From Bacillota bacterium (GTDB taxonomy: Bacteria > Bacillota > Clostridia > Oscillospirales > Oscillospiraceae), in NCBI GenBank assembly GCA_029777215.1, contig JAKOSQ010000152.1, forward strand, positions 1 through 9,861: 9,861 nt of DNA. The letters run 5' to 3'. The position numbers and the translations under genes were made by a program. Positions within the stretch are counted from its first letter, which is position 1. Every line of letters begins with the position of its first letter. The notes beneath the pieces are model-generated. The model had not been told where the DNA came from. It saw only the letters and a list, made by a program, of their open reading frames with translations, and did no database searches. Positions 1-6,790 of this stretch are shown one piece after another.

Positions 1-1348
1 CGAGCGGCGCGGGCGTGTGTGCTTCGGACCCGTCGTCCTCCGGACCCGTCACGAAAACAGGCGCCGGGGCGGGCTTCGACGGCACGCGCGGGCGCGCGGG
101 CTCCTGCTTCGACAGCGCATAGGGCGTCTCGCTCTCGCGCACACGGCTGTCCGAAGCAGCGGGCGCGCGGTTCCAGCCGAGGGTGCCCTTTTCGGGCGCG
201 GTGCGCGGCGCGGGGGCCGGGGCGCGGCTGCCCGTCTTCGGGGCGGCGGGGCCGGTATATTTTTCGCGGAACTCGTCCGCGCGCATGGTCTTATAAAAGT
301 CCTTGTTCGGGGCGGCGGCGGTCGGTGACGGCTGCGTCGCGGCGCGCGGTGCGGGCGCGCGGGAGGCCTCCAGTGCCGAGAGGACCGCGTAGTAGACCGC
401 GTCGAAGGCTTTGCGCTCGTCTCGGAACTTCACTTCGGTTTTTGCCGGGTGAACGTTCACATCCACAGCGGCGGGCGAGAGCGTGAGGTAGACGACACAG
501 GCGGGGTAACGCCCGGTCAGGAGCGTGTTTTTGTAGGCCTGCTCCACGGCGGCCTGCAGCAGCTGGGAGCGGATAGGCCGCCCGTTGCAGAAGAAAAACT
601 GTTTGGCGCGGTTCCCGTGCGCCGCGCGGGGCGAGGACACGAAGCCGGAGGCGGCAATGCCCTCGTTTTCGCCCGAGATTTCTAAAAAGTCGAGCGCCGT
701 TTCGCGGCCCAGCAGGCTGTACACCGCCGAGACAAGCTTGCCGTCCCCGGGCGCAAAGAAAGCCTCCTCGCCGTCTTTGATGAAGCGCAGCGAAATGTCC
801 GGCCTTCCGAGCGCGCAGCGCAGCGCCGCCGAGAGGCAGGCCGAGGTTTCGGTCCGGTCGGATTTTAAAAATTTGAGCCGCGCCGGGGTGTTGAAAAAAA
901 GGTCGCGGACGCTCATCGTCGTGCCCTCCGGACAGCCGCAGGGGTCCATCATCTCGATGTCTCCCGCGTCAACACTCATGCGCACGCCCTCGCTTGCGCC
1001 GCGCCTGCGCGTCGTGAGCTCGATGTGCGAGACGGCGGAGATCGCCGCGAGCGCCTCGCCGCGAAAGCCGAAGGTGCCGATGGCCTCGAGTCCCCGCTCG
1101 TTTTGCAGCTTGCTCGTCGCGTGGCGCAGAAAACAGACGCCCGCGTCCTCGGGCAGCATGCCGCTGCCGTCGTCCGTCACGCGGATGAGCGATGTGCCGC
1201 CGCCGCGAATTTCGACGGTGACGTTTTTCGCTCCCGCGTCAAAGGCGTTTTCGCACAGCTCCTTGATGACGGAGGCGGGGCGCTCGACGACCTCGCCCGC
1301 GGCGATGAGGTCTGCGACGTGGGGGGAGAGAATGTTAATCTCGGGCAT
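1..1348 (-). CDS. mutL: DNA mismatch repair protein MutL (3' end cut by window edge)
   Basis: MutL is the GHKL-family ATPase that links mismatch recognition by MutS to strand incision. About 449 codons are present. The N-terminal ATPase domain shows AAGEVVERPASV (residues 16-27), the catalytic Glu30 with Asn34 in KELCENAFDAGA, the DDGSGM loop (59-64), GFRGEAL (94-100), an FNTPAR motif, and NVHPAKTEVKF starting at Asn298, which closes the transducer domain. From about residue 330 the protein becomes an Ala/Pro/Arg-rich linker. The C-terminal dimerisation domain, which carries the endonuclease motif in species without MutH, lies outside the window, so endonuclease activity cannot be judged. The ATG at 1346-1348 is preceded by AAAGGA (1358-1363) at 9 bases. 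The gene is divergent from miaB-mutS, whereas many Firmicutes carry mutL directly after mutS on the same strand. The motif 1 residues Cys32 and Phe36 differ from the usual Val and Leu/Ile/Val, a minor variation. Confidence 0.97.
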   Translation of the reverse strand, partial: MPEINILSPHVADLIAAGEVVERPASVIKELCENAFDAGAKNVTVEIRGGGTSLIRVTDDGSGMLPEDAGVCFLRHATSKLQNERGLEAIGTFGFRGEALAAISAVSHIELTTRRRGASEGVRMSVDAGDIEMMDPCGCPEGTTMSVRDLFFNTPARLKFLKSDRTETSACLSAALRCALGRPDISLRFIKDGEEAFFAPGDGKLVSAVYSLLGRETALDFLEISGENEGIAASGFVSSPRAAHGNRAKQFFFCNGRPIRSQLLQAAVEQAYKNTLLTGRYPACVVYLTLSPAAVDVNVHPAKTEVKFRDERKAFDAVYYAVLSALEASRAPAPRAATQPSPTAAAPNKDFYKTMRADEFREKYTGPAAPKTGSRAPAPAPRTAPEKGTLGWNRAPAASDSRVRESETPYALSKQEPARPRVPSKPAPAPVFVTGPEDDGSEAHTPAPL

Positions 1349-1384
1349 GTTCGGCGGTCCTTTCAGCGGTTTTCTGATATTCGC

Positions 1385-1413
1385 ATTATAACGTAAAAAT
1401 CTTGAAAATGAAA
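1385..1413 (-). promoter_or_regulatory. Candidate mutL promoter
   Basis: On the minus strand, 1385-1390 reads TATAAT, a perfect -10 hexamer, placed to give a leader of about 30 bases before the mutL ATG. The -35 position at 17-bp spacing (1408-1413, TTTCAT) matches the consensus poorly. A second minus-strand TATAAT lies at 1426-1431 and could serve instead. The -10 assignment rests on sequence alone. Confidence 0.5.
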
Positions 1414-1430
1414 CACCAAAATGATATTAT
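1402..1430 (+). promoter_or_regulatory. Candidate sigma-A promoter for miaB-mutS operon
   Basis: TTGAAA (1402-1407) and TATTAT (1425-1430) are separated by exactly 17 bp in an AT-rich stretch standing out from the GC-rich surroundings. This would start transcription near 1437 and give a leader of about 33 bases to the miaB ATG. Its -10 overlaps a minus-strand TATAAT at 1426-1431, and its -35 lies next to the mutL -10, so the two divergent promoters occupy the same DNA. Confidence 0.65.
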
Positions 1431-1469
1431 AACTCTATTGCGAAAAAACCTATATGAGGATACAGAAAC

Positions 1470-2861
1470 ATGAGAAAAGAGATACCCCAGTCCGAAATCG
1501 AAAAACAGCTCGCCCTGTGCGCGAAAATGAAGGCCGAGGCCACCGGGGCGCGCTATGCCCTCGTCGACACCTACGGCTGCCAGCAAAACGAGGAGGACAG
1601 CGAAAAGCTGCGCGGCTACCTCGCCGCCGCCGGCTACGAGATGACGACCGACGAATATCTCGCGGACGTCATCATCATGAACACCTGCGCCGTCCGCGAG
1701 CATGCGGAGCAGCGCGTTTTCGGAAACCTCGGCGCTTTGACGCACACCAAAAAGGCCAAGCCCGACCAGCTCATCGCGGTCTGCGGCTGCATGGCAAAGC
1801 AGCCGGAGGTCGTCGACAAGATCAAGCGCTCTTTCCCGCTCGTGAGCCTCGTTTTCGGGCCGGACGAGCTCTGGCGCTTCCCGGAGCTCCTGCAAACGGC
1901 GCTTTCGCACAAAAAGCGCGTCTTTGAACCCGGCAGCGGCGACGGCTGCGTCGCGGAGGGCGTGCCGCATCTGCGCACGGATACCGTCAAGGCCTGGCTC
2001 ACCGTCATGAACGGCTGCAACAATTTCTGCACCTACTGCATCGTCCCCTACACGCGCGACCGCGAGCGCTCGCGCCGCCCGGAGGAAATTCTGGCCGAGG
2101 CGAAAAGTCTCGCCGCGGCGGGCTACAAGGACATCACCCTTTTGGGCCAAAACGTCAACTCCTACGGCAGGGACCTCGGCGGGGAGACGGATTTTGCCTC
2201 GCTTCTGCGCGCGGTCTGCGCCATCGACGGCGACTTTATTGTGCGCTTCATGACCTCCCACCCGAAGGACGCAACCGAGGCGCTGTTTGCCGCGATGCGC
2301 GACTGCCAAAAGTGCGAAAAGCACCTGCACCTCCCGCTGCAGTCCGGCAGCGACCGGATTTTAAAGGCCATGAACCGCCACTACGACAGCGAAAAATATC
2401 TCGCGCAGGTCGATAAGCTGCGCGAATACGTCCCGGACGTCGTCCTCACGACGGACATCATCGTCGGCTTTCCCGGTGAGACGGAGGAAGACTTTGAGGA
2501 AACGCTCAAGCTCATCGAGCGCGTGCGCTACGATGCGATGTTCACGTTCCTCTATTCCCCGCGCCCCGGCACAAAGGCGGCGGCGATGGAGGACACGGCG
2601 ACGCACGAGGAAAAGCAGGAGCGCTTCGACCGCCTTGTCGAGACGCAAAACCGCATCTCCGAGGAAAAGCACCGGGCCTACGTCGGCAAGACCGAGCGGG
2701 TGCTCTTTGACGGCAAGGACAAGGAGCCGGGCATCCTCACGTCCCGGACGCTGGGTGGGCGGCTCGTCCGCGTGGAAGCGCCGGAGACGATGATCGGCTC
2801 CTTTGCGGAGGTTAAAATTACGGACTGCAACACCTGGGCTCTGAGAGGCGAGCTCGCCTAA
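1470..2861 (+). CDS. miaB: tRNA-2-methylthio-N6-dimethylallyladenosine synthase MiaB
   Basis: MiaB is a radical SAM methylthiotransferase that converts i6A37 to ms2i6A37 in tRNAs reading codons beginning with U. The 463-residue product has the three domains in order. The N-terminal UPF0004 domain carries the auxiliary [4Fe-4S] ligands Cys37 (TYGCQQN), Cys73 (MNTCAVRE) and Cys107 (CGCM). The radical SAM core has Cys183, Cys187 and Cys190 in the CxxxCxxC motif (GCNNFCTYCIVPYTRDRERSR), followed by LLGQNVNSYG, HLPLQSGSD and DIIVGFPGET. A C-terminal TRAM-like tRNA-binding segment starts at about residue 400. The ATG is preceded by TGAGGA (1455-1460) at 9 bases. The distinction from MtaB and RimO rests on the QQN/NTCAVRE motifs and the mutS linkage common in Firmicutes. 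It is the first gene of the plus-strand operon. Confidence 0.97.
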   Translation: MRKEIPQSEIEKQLALCAKMKAEATGARYALVDTYGCQQNEEDSEKLRGYLAAAGYEMTTDEYLADVIIMNTCAVREHAEQRVFGNLGALTHTKKAKPDQLIAVCGCMAKQPEVVDKIKRSFPLVSLVFGPDELWRFPELLQTALSHKKRVFEPGSGDGCVAEGVPHLRTDTVKAWLTVMNGCNNFCTYCIVPYTRDRERSRRPEEILAEAKSLAAAGYKDITLLGQNVNSYGRDLGGETDFASLLRAVCAIDGDFIVRFMTSHPKDATEALFAAMRDCQKCEKHLHLPLQSGSDRILKAMNRHYDSEKYLAQVDKLREYVPDVVLTTDIIVGFPGETEEDFEETLKLIERVRYDAMFTFLYSPRPGTKAAAMEDTATHEEKQERFDRLVETQNRISEEKHRAYVGKTERVLFDGKDKEPGILTSRTLGGRLVRVEAPETMIGSFAEVKITDCNTWALRGELA

Positions 2862-2955
2862 AGCGCAATGGCGAAGCCCCCGCGGCCCCTTTCGCGCCCT
2901 GTCGGACGCGACCCTTCCGCGATTGTCGCGGCAATTCGAAAATTTGGAGGCAAAA
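2862..2955 (+). other. miaB-mutS intergenic spacer with alternative hairpins
   Basis: These 94 bases hold no gene. CCGCGA (2917-2922) and TCGCGG (2926-2931) form a 6-bp hairpin with a 3-base loop. CGCGAC (2907-2912) can instead pair with GTCGCG (2925-2930), so the two foldings exclude each other. Neither is followed by a T-run, so this does not look like a terminator. The mutS ribosome binding site GGAGG follows 14 bases after the hairpin. Confidence 0.45.
2946..2950 (+). promoter_or_regulatory. Ribosome binding site that sets the mutS start
   Basis: GGAGG ends 5 bases before the ATG at 2956. An in-frame TTG at 2923 would add 11 residues, but it lies within the hairpin loop and no Shine-Dalgarno sequence precedes it. 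From the ATG the product begins MAELTPMKKQY, which matches the usual MutS N-terminus. Confidence 0.85.
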
Positions 2956-5559
2956 ATGGCAGAACTTACGCCCATGAAAAAGCAATATAACCGCATTAAG
3001 GCCCAGTACGGCGACTGCCTGCTCTTTTTCCGCCTCGGCGACTTTTATGAGATGTTCGACGAGGACGCGGTAACGGCCTCGCGCGAGCTCGAGCTGGCGC
3101 TGACGACGCGCGACCGCACCGTCGAAAACCCGGAGGAGCGCACGCCGATGTGCGGCATCCCCTACCACTCCTGCGAAGCCTACATTGCCCGCCTCATCCA
3201 AAAAGGCTACAAGGTCGCCATCTGCGAGCAGCTCGAGGATCCTGCGCTCGCCAAAGGTTTGGTGGACCGCGACGTCATCCGCATCATCACGCCCGGCACG
3301 GTCACGGAGAGCTCCATGCTCGAGGAGGGCCGCTCGAACTACGTTTGCGCCGTCTACCTCGACGAGATGGCGGGCGCGGCGGCGTTCTGCGACGTCTCGA
3401 CCGGCGAATTTTGCGTCTCCGCTTTCGCGGAGGACCCGGTCCGCCACGTTTTGAACGAGCTCTCGCGCTTTCTGCCGCGCGAGGCAGTTTTGAGCGACGG
3501 CGCGCAGAAAAACGAGCTGCTTTGCGACTTTCTCACGAAAAAACTCGAGTGCATGCTTGAGGACGGCAGCGAGCGCTTCGACTATATGGAGGGCGCGGCG
3601 TCCGCCTGTGAGCACTTCAACGCCCCGGACGTCGACGCGCTCGGCCTCGGGGGCGAGCCGGCGGCGGTGCGCGCGGTCGGGGGGCTGCTCAGCTACATCC
3701 TCGAAACGCAGAAGTTTGACATCTCCCACATCAACACGCTCGACGTCTTCTCCGCCGGGCGCTACATGGAGCTCGACTACACGACGCGCCGCAATCTGGA
3801 GCTCACCGAAAACCTCCGCACGGGCGAGAAAAAGGGCAGCCTCCTCTGGGTCCTCGACAAGACGAAAACGCCAATGGGCGGCAGGCTTCTGCGCGCCTGG
3901 GTCGAGCGGCCGCTGCTGTCCCCGACGAATATTCGCCGCCGCCAGAGCGCCGTGCAGGAGCTCTTTGAAGATAACGTCACGCGCGGCGAGCTCATCGAGA
4001 CGCTGCGCGAGGTCGGCGACATTCAGCGTCTCGTGGGCCGGGCGGTGTACGGCACCGCGAACGGCCGCGATCTGCAGGCCCTGGGCCGCTACTGCGCGGC
4101 GCTGCCGACGCTCGCGAAGCTGCTTGACGGCAAAAAGAGCCGCGAGCTCTGTGAGATCGCCGCCGCCGACCCGGTCGCGGAAATTTCCGCTCTCATCGAG
4201 CGCGCGATCTGCGACGAGCCGCCGTTTTCCGTCCGCGAGGGCGGCATCCTCCGCACGGGCTACTCCGAGGAGGTCGACCGGCTCCGCAACGTCCGCGACA
4301 ACGGCGCGCAGATGATCTCGGAGCTCGAGCAGCGCGAGCGCGAGCGCACCGGCGTCAAAAAGCTCAAGGTCGGCTACAACCGCGTCTTCGGCTACTACAT
4401 CGACATTCCGCGCGCGTTTTCGGAAAACGTACCGGAGGACTACATCCGCCGCCAGACGCTCTCGACGAGCGAGCGCTTCTACACAGAAGAGCTCAAGGCG
4501 CTGGAAAACACGCTCATCACCGCGCGCGACTCCATCGCGGACATCGAGTACCGCTGCTTCGACGAGGTGCGCCAGAAGGTCGCCGCCGAGGTCACGCGCA
4601 TCCAGTCCGCCGCCGACGCGATAGCCTCGCTCGACGCGCTGTGCTCGCTCGCGGAGGTAGCGGTCAAAAACGGCTACACCATGCCGGAGGTCGATCTCTC
4701 CGGGACGCTCGACATCCAGTCCGGCCGCCACCCGGTCGTCGAGCTCACGCAGACGGACACGCTCTTTGTCCCGAACGACGTCTTTTTAAACACCAGCGAC
4801 GACCGCGTCGCGATCATTACCGGCCCGAACATGGCCGGTAAATCAACCTACATGCGCCAGACGGCGCTCATCGTCCTCATGGCGCAGATGGGCGGCTATG
4901 TCCCGGCCAAGAGCGCCACCATCGGCGTTGTGGACCGCGTTTTCACGCGCATCGGCGCGTCGGACGATCTCGCGGGCGGGCGCAGCACCTTCATGGTCGA
5001 AATGACCGAGGTCGCGGACATTTTGCAGAGCGCGACAAACCGCAGTCTGCTCATTTTGGACGAGATCGGCCGCGGCACCTCGACCTACGACGGCATGGCC
5101 ATCGCCCGCGCGGTGCTCGAATACTGCGCCGACCGCAAAAAGCTCGGGGCCAAGACCATGTTCGCGACCCACTACCACGAGCTCTCCGCGCTCGAGGACG
5201 CGCTCCCCGGTGTGCGCAACTACAACATCACGGCGAAAAAGCGGGGCGGGGACCTCATCTTCCTGCGCAAGATCGTCCGGGGCGCGGCCGACGACAGCTA
5301 CGGCATCGAAGTCGCGAAGCTCGCGGGCGTGCCTGACGCGGTCATCACGCGCGCGAAGACCTGTCTCAGAGAGCTGGAGGAGAAGCAGCCGACCGTCGTC
5401 CGCACGGCGAAACCCGCCGAGGACGAGGGGCAGATCAGCTTCACGGACGTCGGCTCGGACGAAATTAAGCGCCTCGTGCGCGAGGCGAGCCTGGACACCA
5501 TGACCCCCATTGAGGCCATGAACTTCCTCTACGAGCTCAAAAAGAAGGTGAACGCGTGA
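2956..5559 (+). CDS. mutS: DNA mismatch repair protein MutS
   Basis: MutS binds base mismatches and small loops as a dimer, then recruits MutL after ATP exchange. The 867-residue protein is of normal MutS1 length. The mismatch-binding domain has the Phe-X-Glu motif at Phe30-Glu32 (GDFYEMF). The connector, core/lever and clamp domains follow (about residues 120-570), including GYYIDIP and YIRRQTLSTSERF. The ATPase domain has Walker A GPNMAGKST (623-631), a segment with Walker B ending in Asp702-Glu703 (LLILDEIGRGTSTYDG), and THYHEL with His739. Gln826 starts QISF, a plausible beta-clamp-binding motif, and the protein ends with the typical IEAMNFLYELKKK segment. The presence of the FxE motif and the lack of an Smr domain separate it from MutS2. 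It follows miaB by 94 bases, and its stop codon overlaps the next gene's start. Confidence 0.98.
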   Translation: MAELTPMKKQYNRIKAQYGDCLLFFRLGDFYEMFDEDAVTASRELELALTTRDRTVENPEERTPMCGIPYHSCEAYIARLIQKGYKVAICEQLEDPALAKGLVDRDVIRIITPGTVTESSMLEEGRSNYVCAVYLDEMAGAAAFCDVSTGEFCVSAFAEDPVRHVLNELSRFLPREAVLSDGAQKNELLCDFLTKKLECMLEDGSERFDYMEGAASACEHFNAPDVDALGLGGEPAAVRAVGGLLSYILETQKFDISHINTLDVFSAGRYMELDYTTRRNLELTENLRTGEKKGSLLWVLDKTKTPMGGRLLRAWVERPLLSPTNIRRRQSAVQELFEDNVTRGELIETLREVGDIQRLVGRAVYGTANGRDLQALGRYCAALPTLAKLLDGKKSRELCEIAAADPVAEISALIERAICDEPPFSVREGGILRTGYSEEVDRLRNVRDNGAQMISELEQRERERTGVKKLKVGYNRVFGYYIDIPRAFSENVPEDYIRRQTLSTSERFYTEELKALENTLITARDSIADIEYRCFDEVRQKVAAEVTRIQSAADAIASLDALCSLAEVAVKNGYTMPEVDLSGTLDIQSGRHPVVELTQTDTLFVPNDVFLNTSDDRVAIITGPNMAGKSTYMRQTALIVLMAQMGGYVPAKSATIGVVDRVFTRIGASDDLAGGRSTFMVEMTEVADILQSATNRSLLILDEIGRGTSTYDGMAIARAVLEYCADRKKLGAKTMFATHYHELSALEDALPGVRNYNITAKKRGGDLIFLRKIVRGAADDSYGIEVAKLAGVPDAVITRAKTCLRELEEKQPTVVRTAKPAEDEGQISFTDVGSDEIKRLVREASLDTMTPIEAMNFLYELKKKVNA

Positions 5560-6266
5560 AGATCATCGTCACCGGCTTTCTCGACACCACCTCGAAGCCC
5601 CAGCGCATCGCGGGCTGGATCTATCTGCCGCTGCACGTCTTTGTGCTGCCGCTGTTTGTCGCGATGTATCTGCAGTACGCGCCCAAAGGCGGCAATGAGC
5701 TGTACGCGACGATCGCCTACTACGCGTTCGGCTTTGTCTTCTGCCTGTTCGTCTTCTGGCGCTACCTGCGCACGGCTTACGACATTCTCTGCGACAACTG
5801 GGCCAAAAACGCGCTCGCGTTTTTTCTCGCCTACATTCTCTGCCTGCTGCTGACCTATCTTGCAGCCTCGGTCGTTTTTCTCCTGCTCGGCGACGGGGCC
5901 TCAAACGCCAACAACGATGCCATCGATGCGCTCACGCGCGACTATCCGCGCATGATGATGGGCATCACCGTCTTCCTCGCGCCGCTGGTGGAGGAGGTGC
6001 TGTTCCGGGGTGTGTGCTTCGGCTCGCTGCGCATGAAGCACAAGACGCTCGCCTATCTCCTCTCGATCGGCCTGTTCGCCCTCTACCACGTCTGGGAGTA
6101 CGCGCTCGGTCAGGAGGACCCTACGGCGCTCGTCTTCATGCTCGAGTACATCCCCGCAGGCTACGCTCTCGCCTGGCTCTATGATAAGACCAACTGCATC
6201 TGGATGCCGATCTTCCTGCACATGCTCATCAACGCCCTCGCGAGCGCCGCCGCGACCGCGATGTAA
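5556..6266 (+). CDS. CPBP (CAAX-type) intramembrane metalloprotease family protein
   Basis: This 236-residue membrane protein belongs to the CPBP/Abi family, related to eukaryotic Rce1 CAAX proteases. The family motifs are intact: Glu146-Glu147 with Arg151 (APLVEEVLFRG), His178 (FALYHVW), and His222 with Asn226 (FLHMLINA). Several hydrophobic segments are visible, roughly residues 22-40, 52-70, 88-112, 133-150, 165-180, 190-208 and 214-232. The start is GTG at 5556, overlapping the mutS stop as GTGA, with AAGG at 5545-5548, 7 bases upstream. This geometry suggests translational coupling to mutS. Bacterial members have been tied to bacteriocin self-immunity or membrane-protein processing, but nothing here names a substrate. 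A direct role in mismatch repair is not suggested by the family; the pairing is probably operon sharing. The active-site residues suggest a working enzyme. Confidence 0.9.
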   Translation: MKIIVTGFLDTTSKPQRIAGWIYLPLHVFVLPLFVAMYLQYAPKGGNELYATIAYYAFGFVFCLFVFWRYLRTAYDILCDNWAKNALAFFLAYILCLLLTYLAASVVFLLLGDGASNANNDAIDALTRDYPRMMMGITVFLAPLVEEVLFRGVCFGSLRMKHKTLAYLLSIGLFALYHVWEYALGQEDPTALVFMLEYIPAGYALAWLYDKTNCIWMPIFLHMLINALASAAATAM

Positions 6267-6299
6267 AAAAAGCCGCCCCGTCCTTTCGGACGGGGCTTT
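6265..6299. terminator. Hairpin terminator between convergent genes
   Basis: A perfect 9-bp stem (6275-6283 with 6288-6296) closes a TTTC loop. Read on the minus strand it is followed by a run of seven Ts (6271 down to 6265), which is a canonical intrinsic terminator for the gene at 6306-6611. On the plus strand only three Ts follow, so termination of the miaB-mutS operon may be weaker. The TAA stop of the protease gene lies partly within the A-run. Confidence 0.85.
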
Positions 6300-6305
6300 G
6301 CGCGC

Positions 6306-6611
6306 CTACACGGAAATTTCAAGCTCCCGAATTTTGACGCCGTCGCGGTAGATCTTGGCGAGATAGAGCCGGCCCGCCTCGAGCGGGCCAAAGGCAAATT
6401 CGCCGTCCACGTCCGTCGTCACGGCGGAGACGAGCCGGCCCGCCGCGGGGCCGTCCGCCTCAAAGAGCAGCACGAACGCGCCGCCGAGTGGTTTTTCGCC
6501 GTCCGTCACCCTGCCGAACAGGCCGGAAGCCTCATCCTCGCGCGCGGCGGCGACGGTGTGTATCTTCTCGCCCGGGGCCGGGCGGAAGTAAAATTTTGCA
6601 AATGCGCTCAA
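6306..6611 (-). CDS. Small carboxypeptidase-regulatory-like beta-sandwich protein, function unknown
   Basis: The product is 101 residues from a TTG start at 6609-6611. This start is favoured because GGGAGG (6620-6625) lies 8 bases upstream. An ATG at 6684-6686 in the same frame would add 25 residues (MGLSRTN...), but it overlaps the likely proS promoter and has no obvious binding site. After a short aromatic N-terminus (SAFAKFYFRPAPGEK) comes one domain, about residues 30-101. Its pattern GLFGRVTDGEKPLGGAFVLL, then TTDVDGEFAFGPLEAGRLYL, resembles CarboxypepD_reg/prealbumin-like (Cna-B-type) folds. There is no signal peptide, transmembrane segment or LPxTG signal, so it is probably cytoplasmic and stands alone. 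Such domains usually bind or space other domains on exported proteins, so a free intracellular copy is unusual. No partner is evident. The gene converges on the mutS operon and diverges from proS. Confidence 0.75.
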   Translation of the reverse strand: MSAFAKFYFRPAPGEKIHTVAAAREDEASGLFGRVTDGEKPLGGAFVLLFEADGPAAGRLVSAVTTDVDGEFAFGPLEAGRLYLAKIYRDGVKIRELEISV

Positions 6612-6619
6612 GGGCTTTA

Positions 6620-6625
6620 CCTCCC
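6620..6625 (-). promoter_or_regulatory. Ribosome binding site supporting the TTG start at 6611
   Basis: On the minus strand this reads GGGAGG, a strong Shine-Dalgarno sequence 8 bases before the TTG codon and within the reading frame of any longer form. This placement makes initiation at TTG more likely than at the upstream ATG. Confidence 0.7.
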
Positions 6626-6673
6626 ATCGTTTTGATCGCAGTCCATCATACGGCGGGACGGGTGGATTTGTTC

Positions 6674-6702
6674 TTGACAAGCCCATGCAGAATAGATAAA
6701 AT
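6674..6702 (+). promoter_or_regulatory. Near-consensus sigma-A promoter for proS
   Basis: A perfect -35 TTGACA (6674-6679) and a -10 TAAAAT (6697-6702) are separated by 17 bp. Transcription would begin near 6709, leaving a leader of about 80 bases. This is the best promoter match in the window, as expected for an essential gene. A weaker minus-strand pair, TTGTAT (6718-6723) and TTTATC (6695-6700), also 17 bp apart, overlaps it and could serve the small gene on the other strand. Confidence 0.8.
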
Positions 6703-6738
6703 GTAGTGACCCGTACTATACAATATTAACGACAGACG

Positions 6739-6758
6739 GTCCGGCCCCCGTGCCGGGC
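6739..6758 (+). other. Small hairpin in proS leader
   Basis: Bases 6739-6745 can pair with 6752-6758 (7 bp including one G-U) around a CCCCGT loop. It sits 13 bases upstream of the likely ribosome binding site AAAGGA (6772-6777). There is no T-run and the leader is too short for a full T-box riboswitch, so any regulatory role is speculative. Confidence 0.35.
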
Positions 6759-6790
6759 ATAGCGCCGATCGAAAGGAACGAAACTTTAAC

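Noticed and set aside
585..1391. Plus-strand open frame of 268 codons across mutL
   Set aside because: The minus-strand frame here encodes unmistakable MutL motifs (GFRGEAL, NVHPAK). The plus frame is Ser/Arg-rich shadow sequence.
1349..1469. SOS (LexA) box controlling mutL or miaB-mutS
   Set aside because: No palindromic GAAC-N4-GTTC-type site is present in the gap; the single GTTC near 1349 has no partner.
1386..2330. Minus-strand open frame of 314 codons opposite miaB
   Set aside because: It mirrors the miaB coding sequence and has no domain. Its C-terminal part is only the translated intergenic region.
2923..2955. TTG at 2923 as the mutS start
   Set aside because: There is no ribosome binding site before it, it lies in a hairpin loop, and the extra 11 residues do not fit the family N-terminus. 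The ATG at 2956 has GGAGG 5 bases upstream.
2818..4731. Long minus-strand open frame of 637 codons opposite mutS
   Set aside because: It lies wholly antisense to a clear mutS, has low-complexity Arg/Ala/Val/Leu composition and no recognisable domain. GC-rich codon use removes stop codons from the opposite strand.
5556..6266. Protease as part of a bacteriocin or defence cluster
   Set aside because: CPBP proteins sometimes sit in bacteriocin immunity loci, but there is no precursor peptide, transporter or modification gene next to it, only mutS and a terminator.
6709..6790. T-box riboswitch before proS
   Set aside because: The leader from the predicted start is only about 80 bases, with one small hairpin. 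I see no T-box bulge sequence and no antiterminator/terminator pair.
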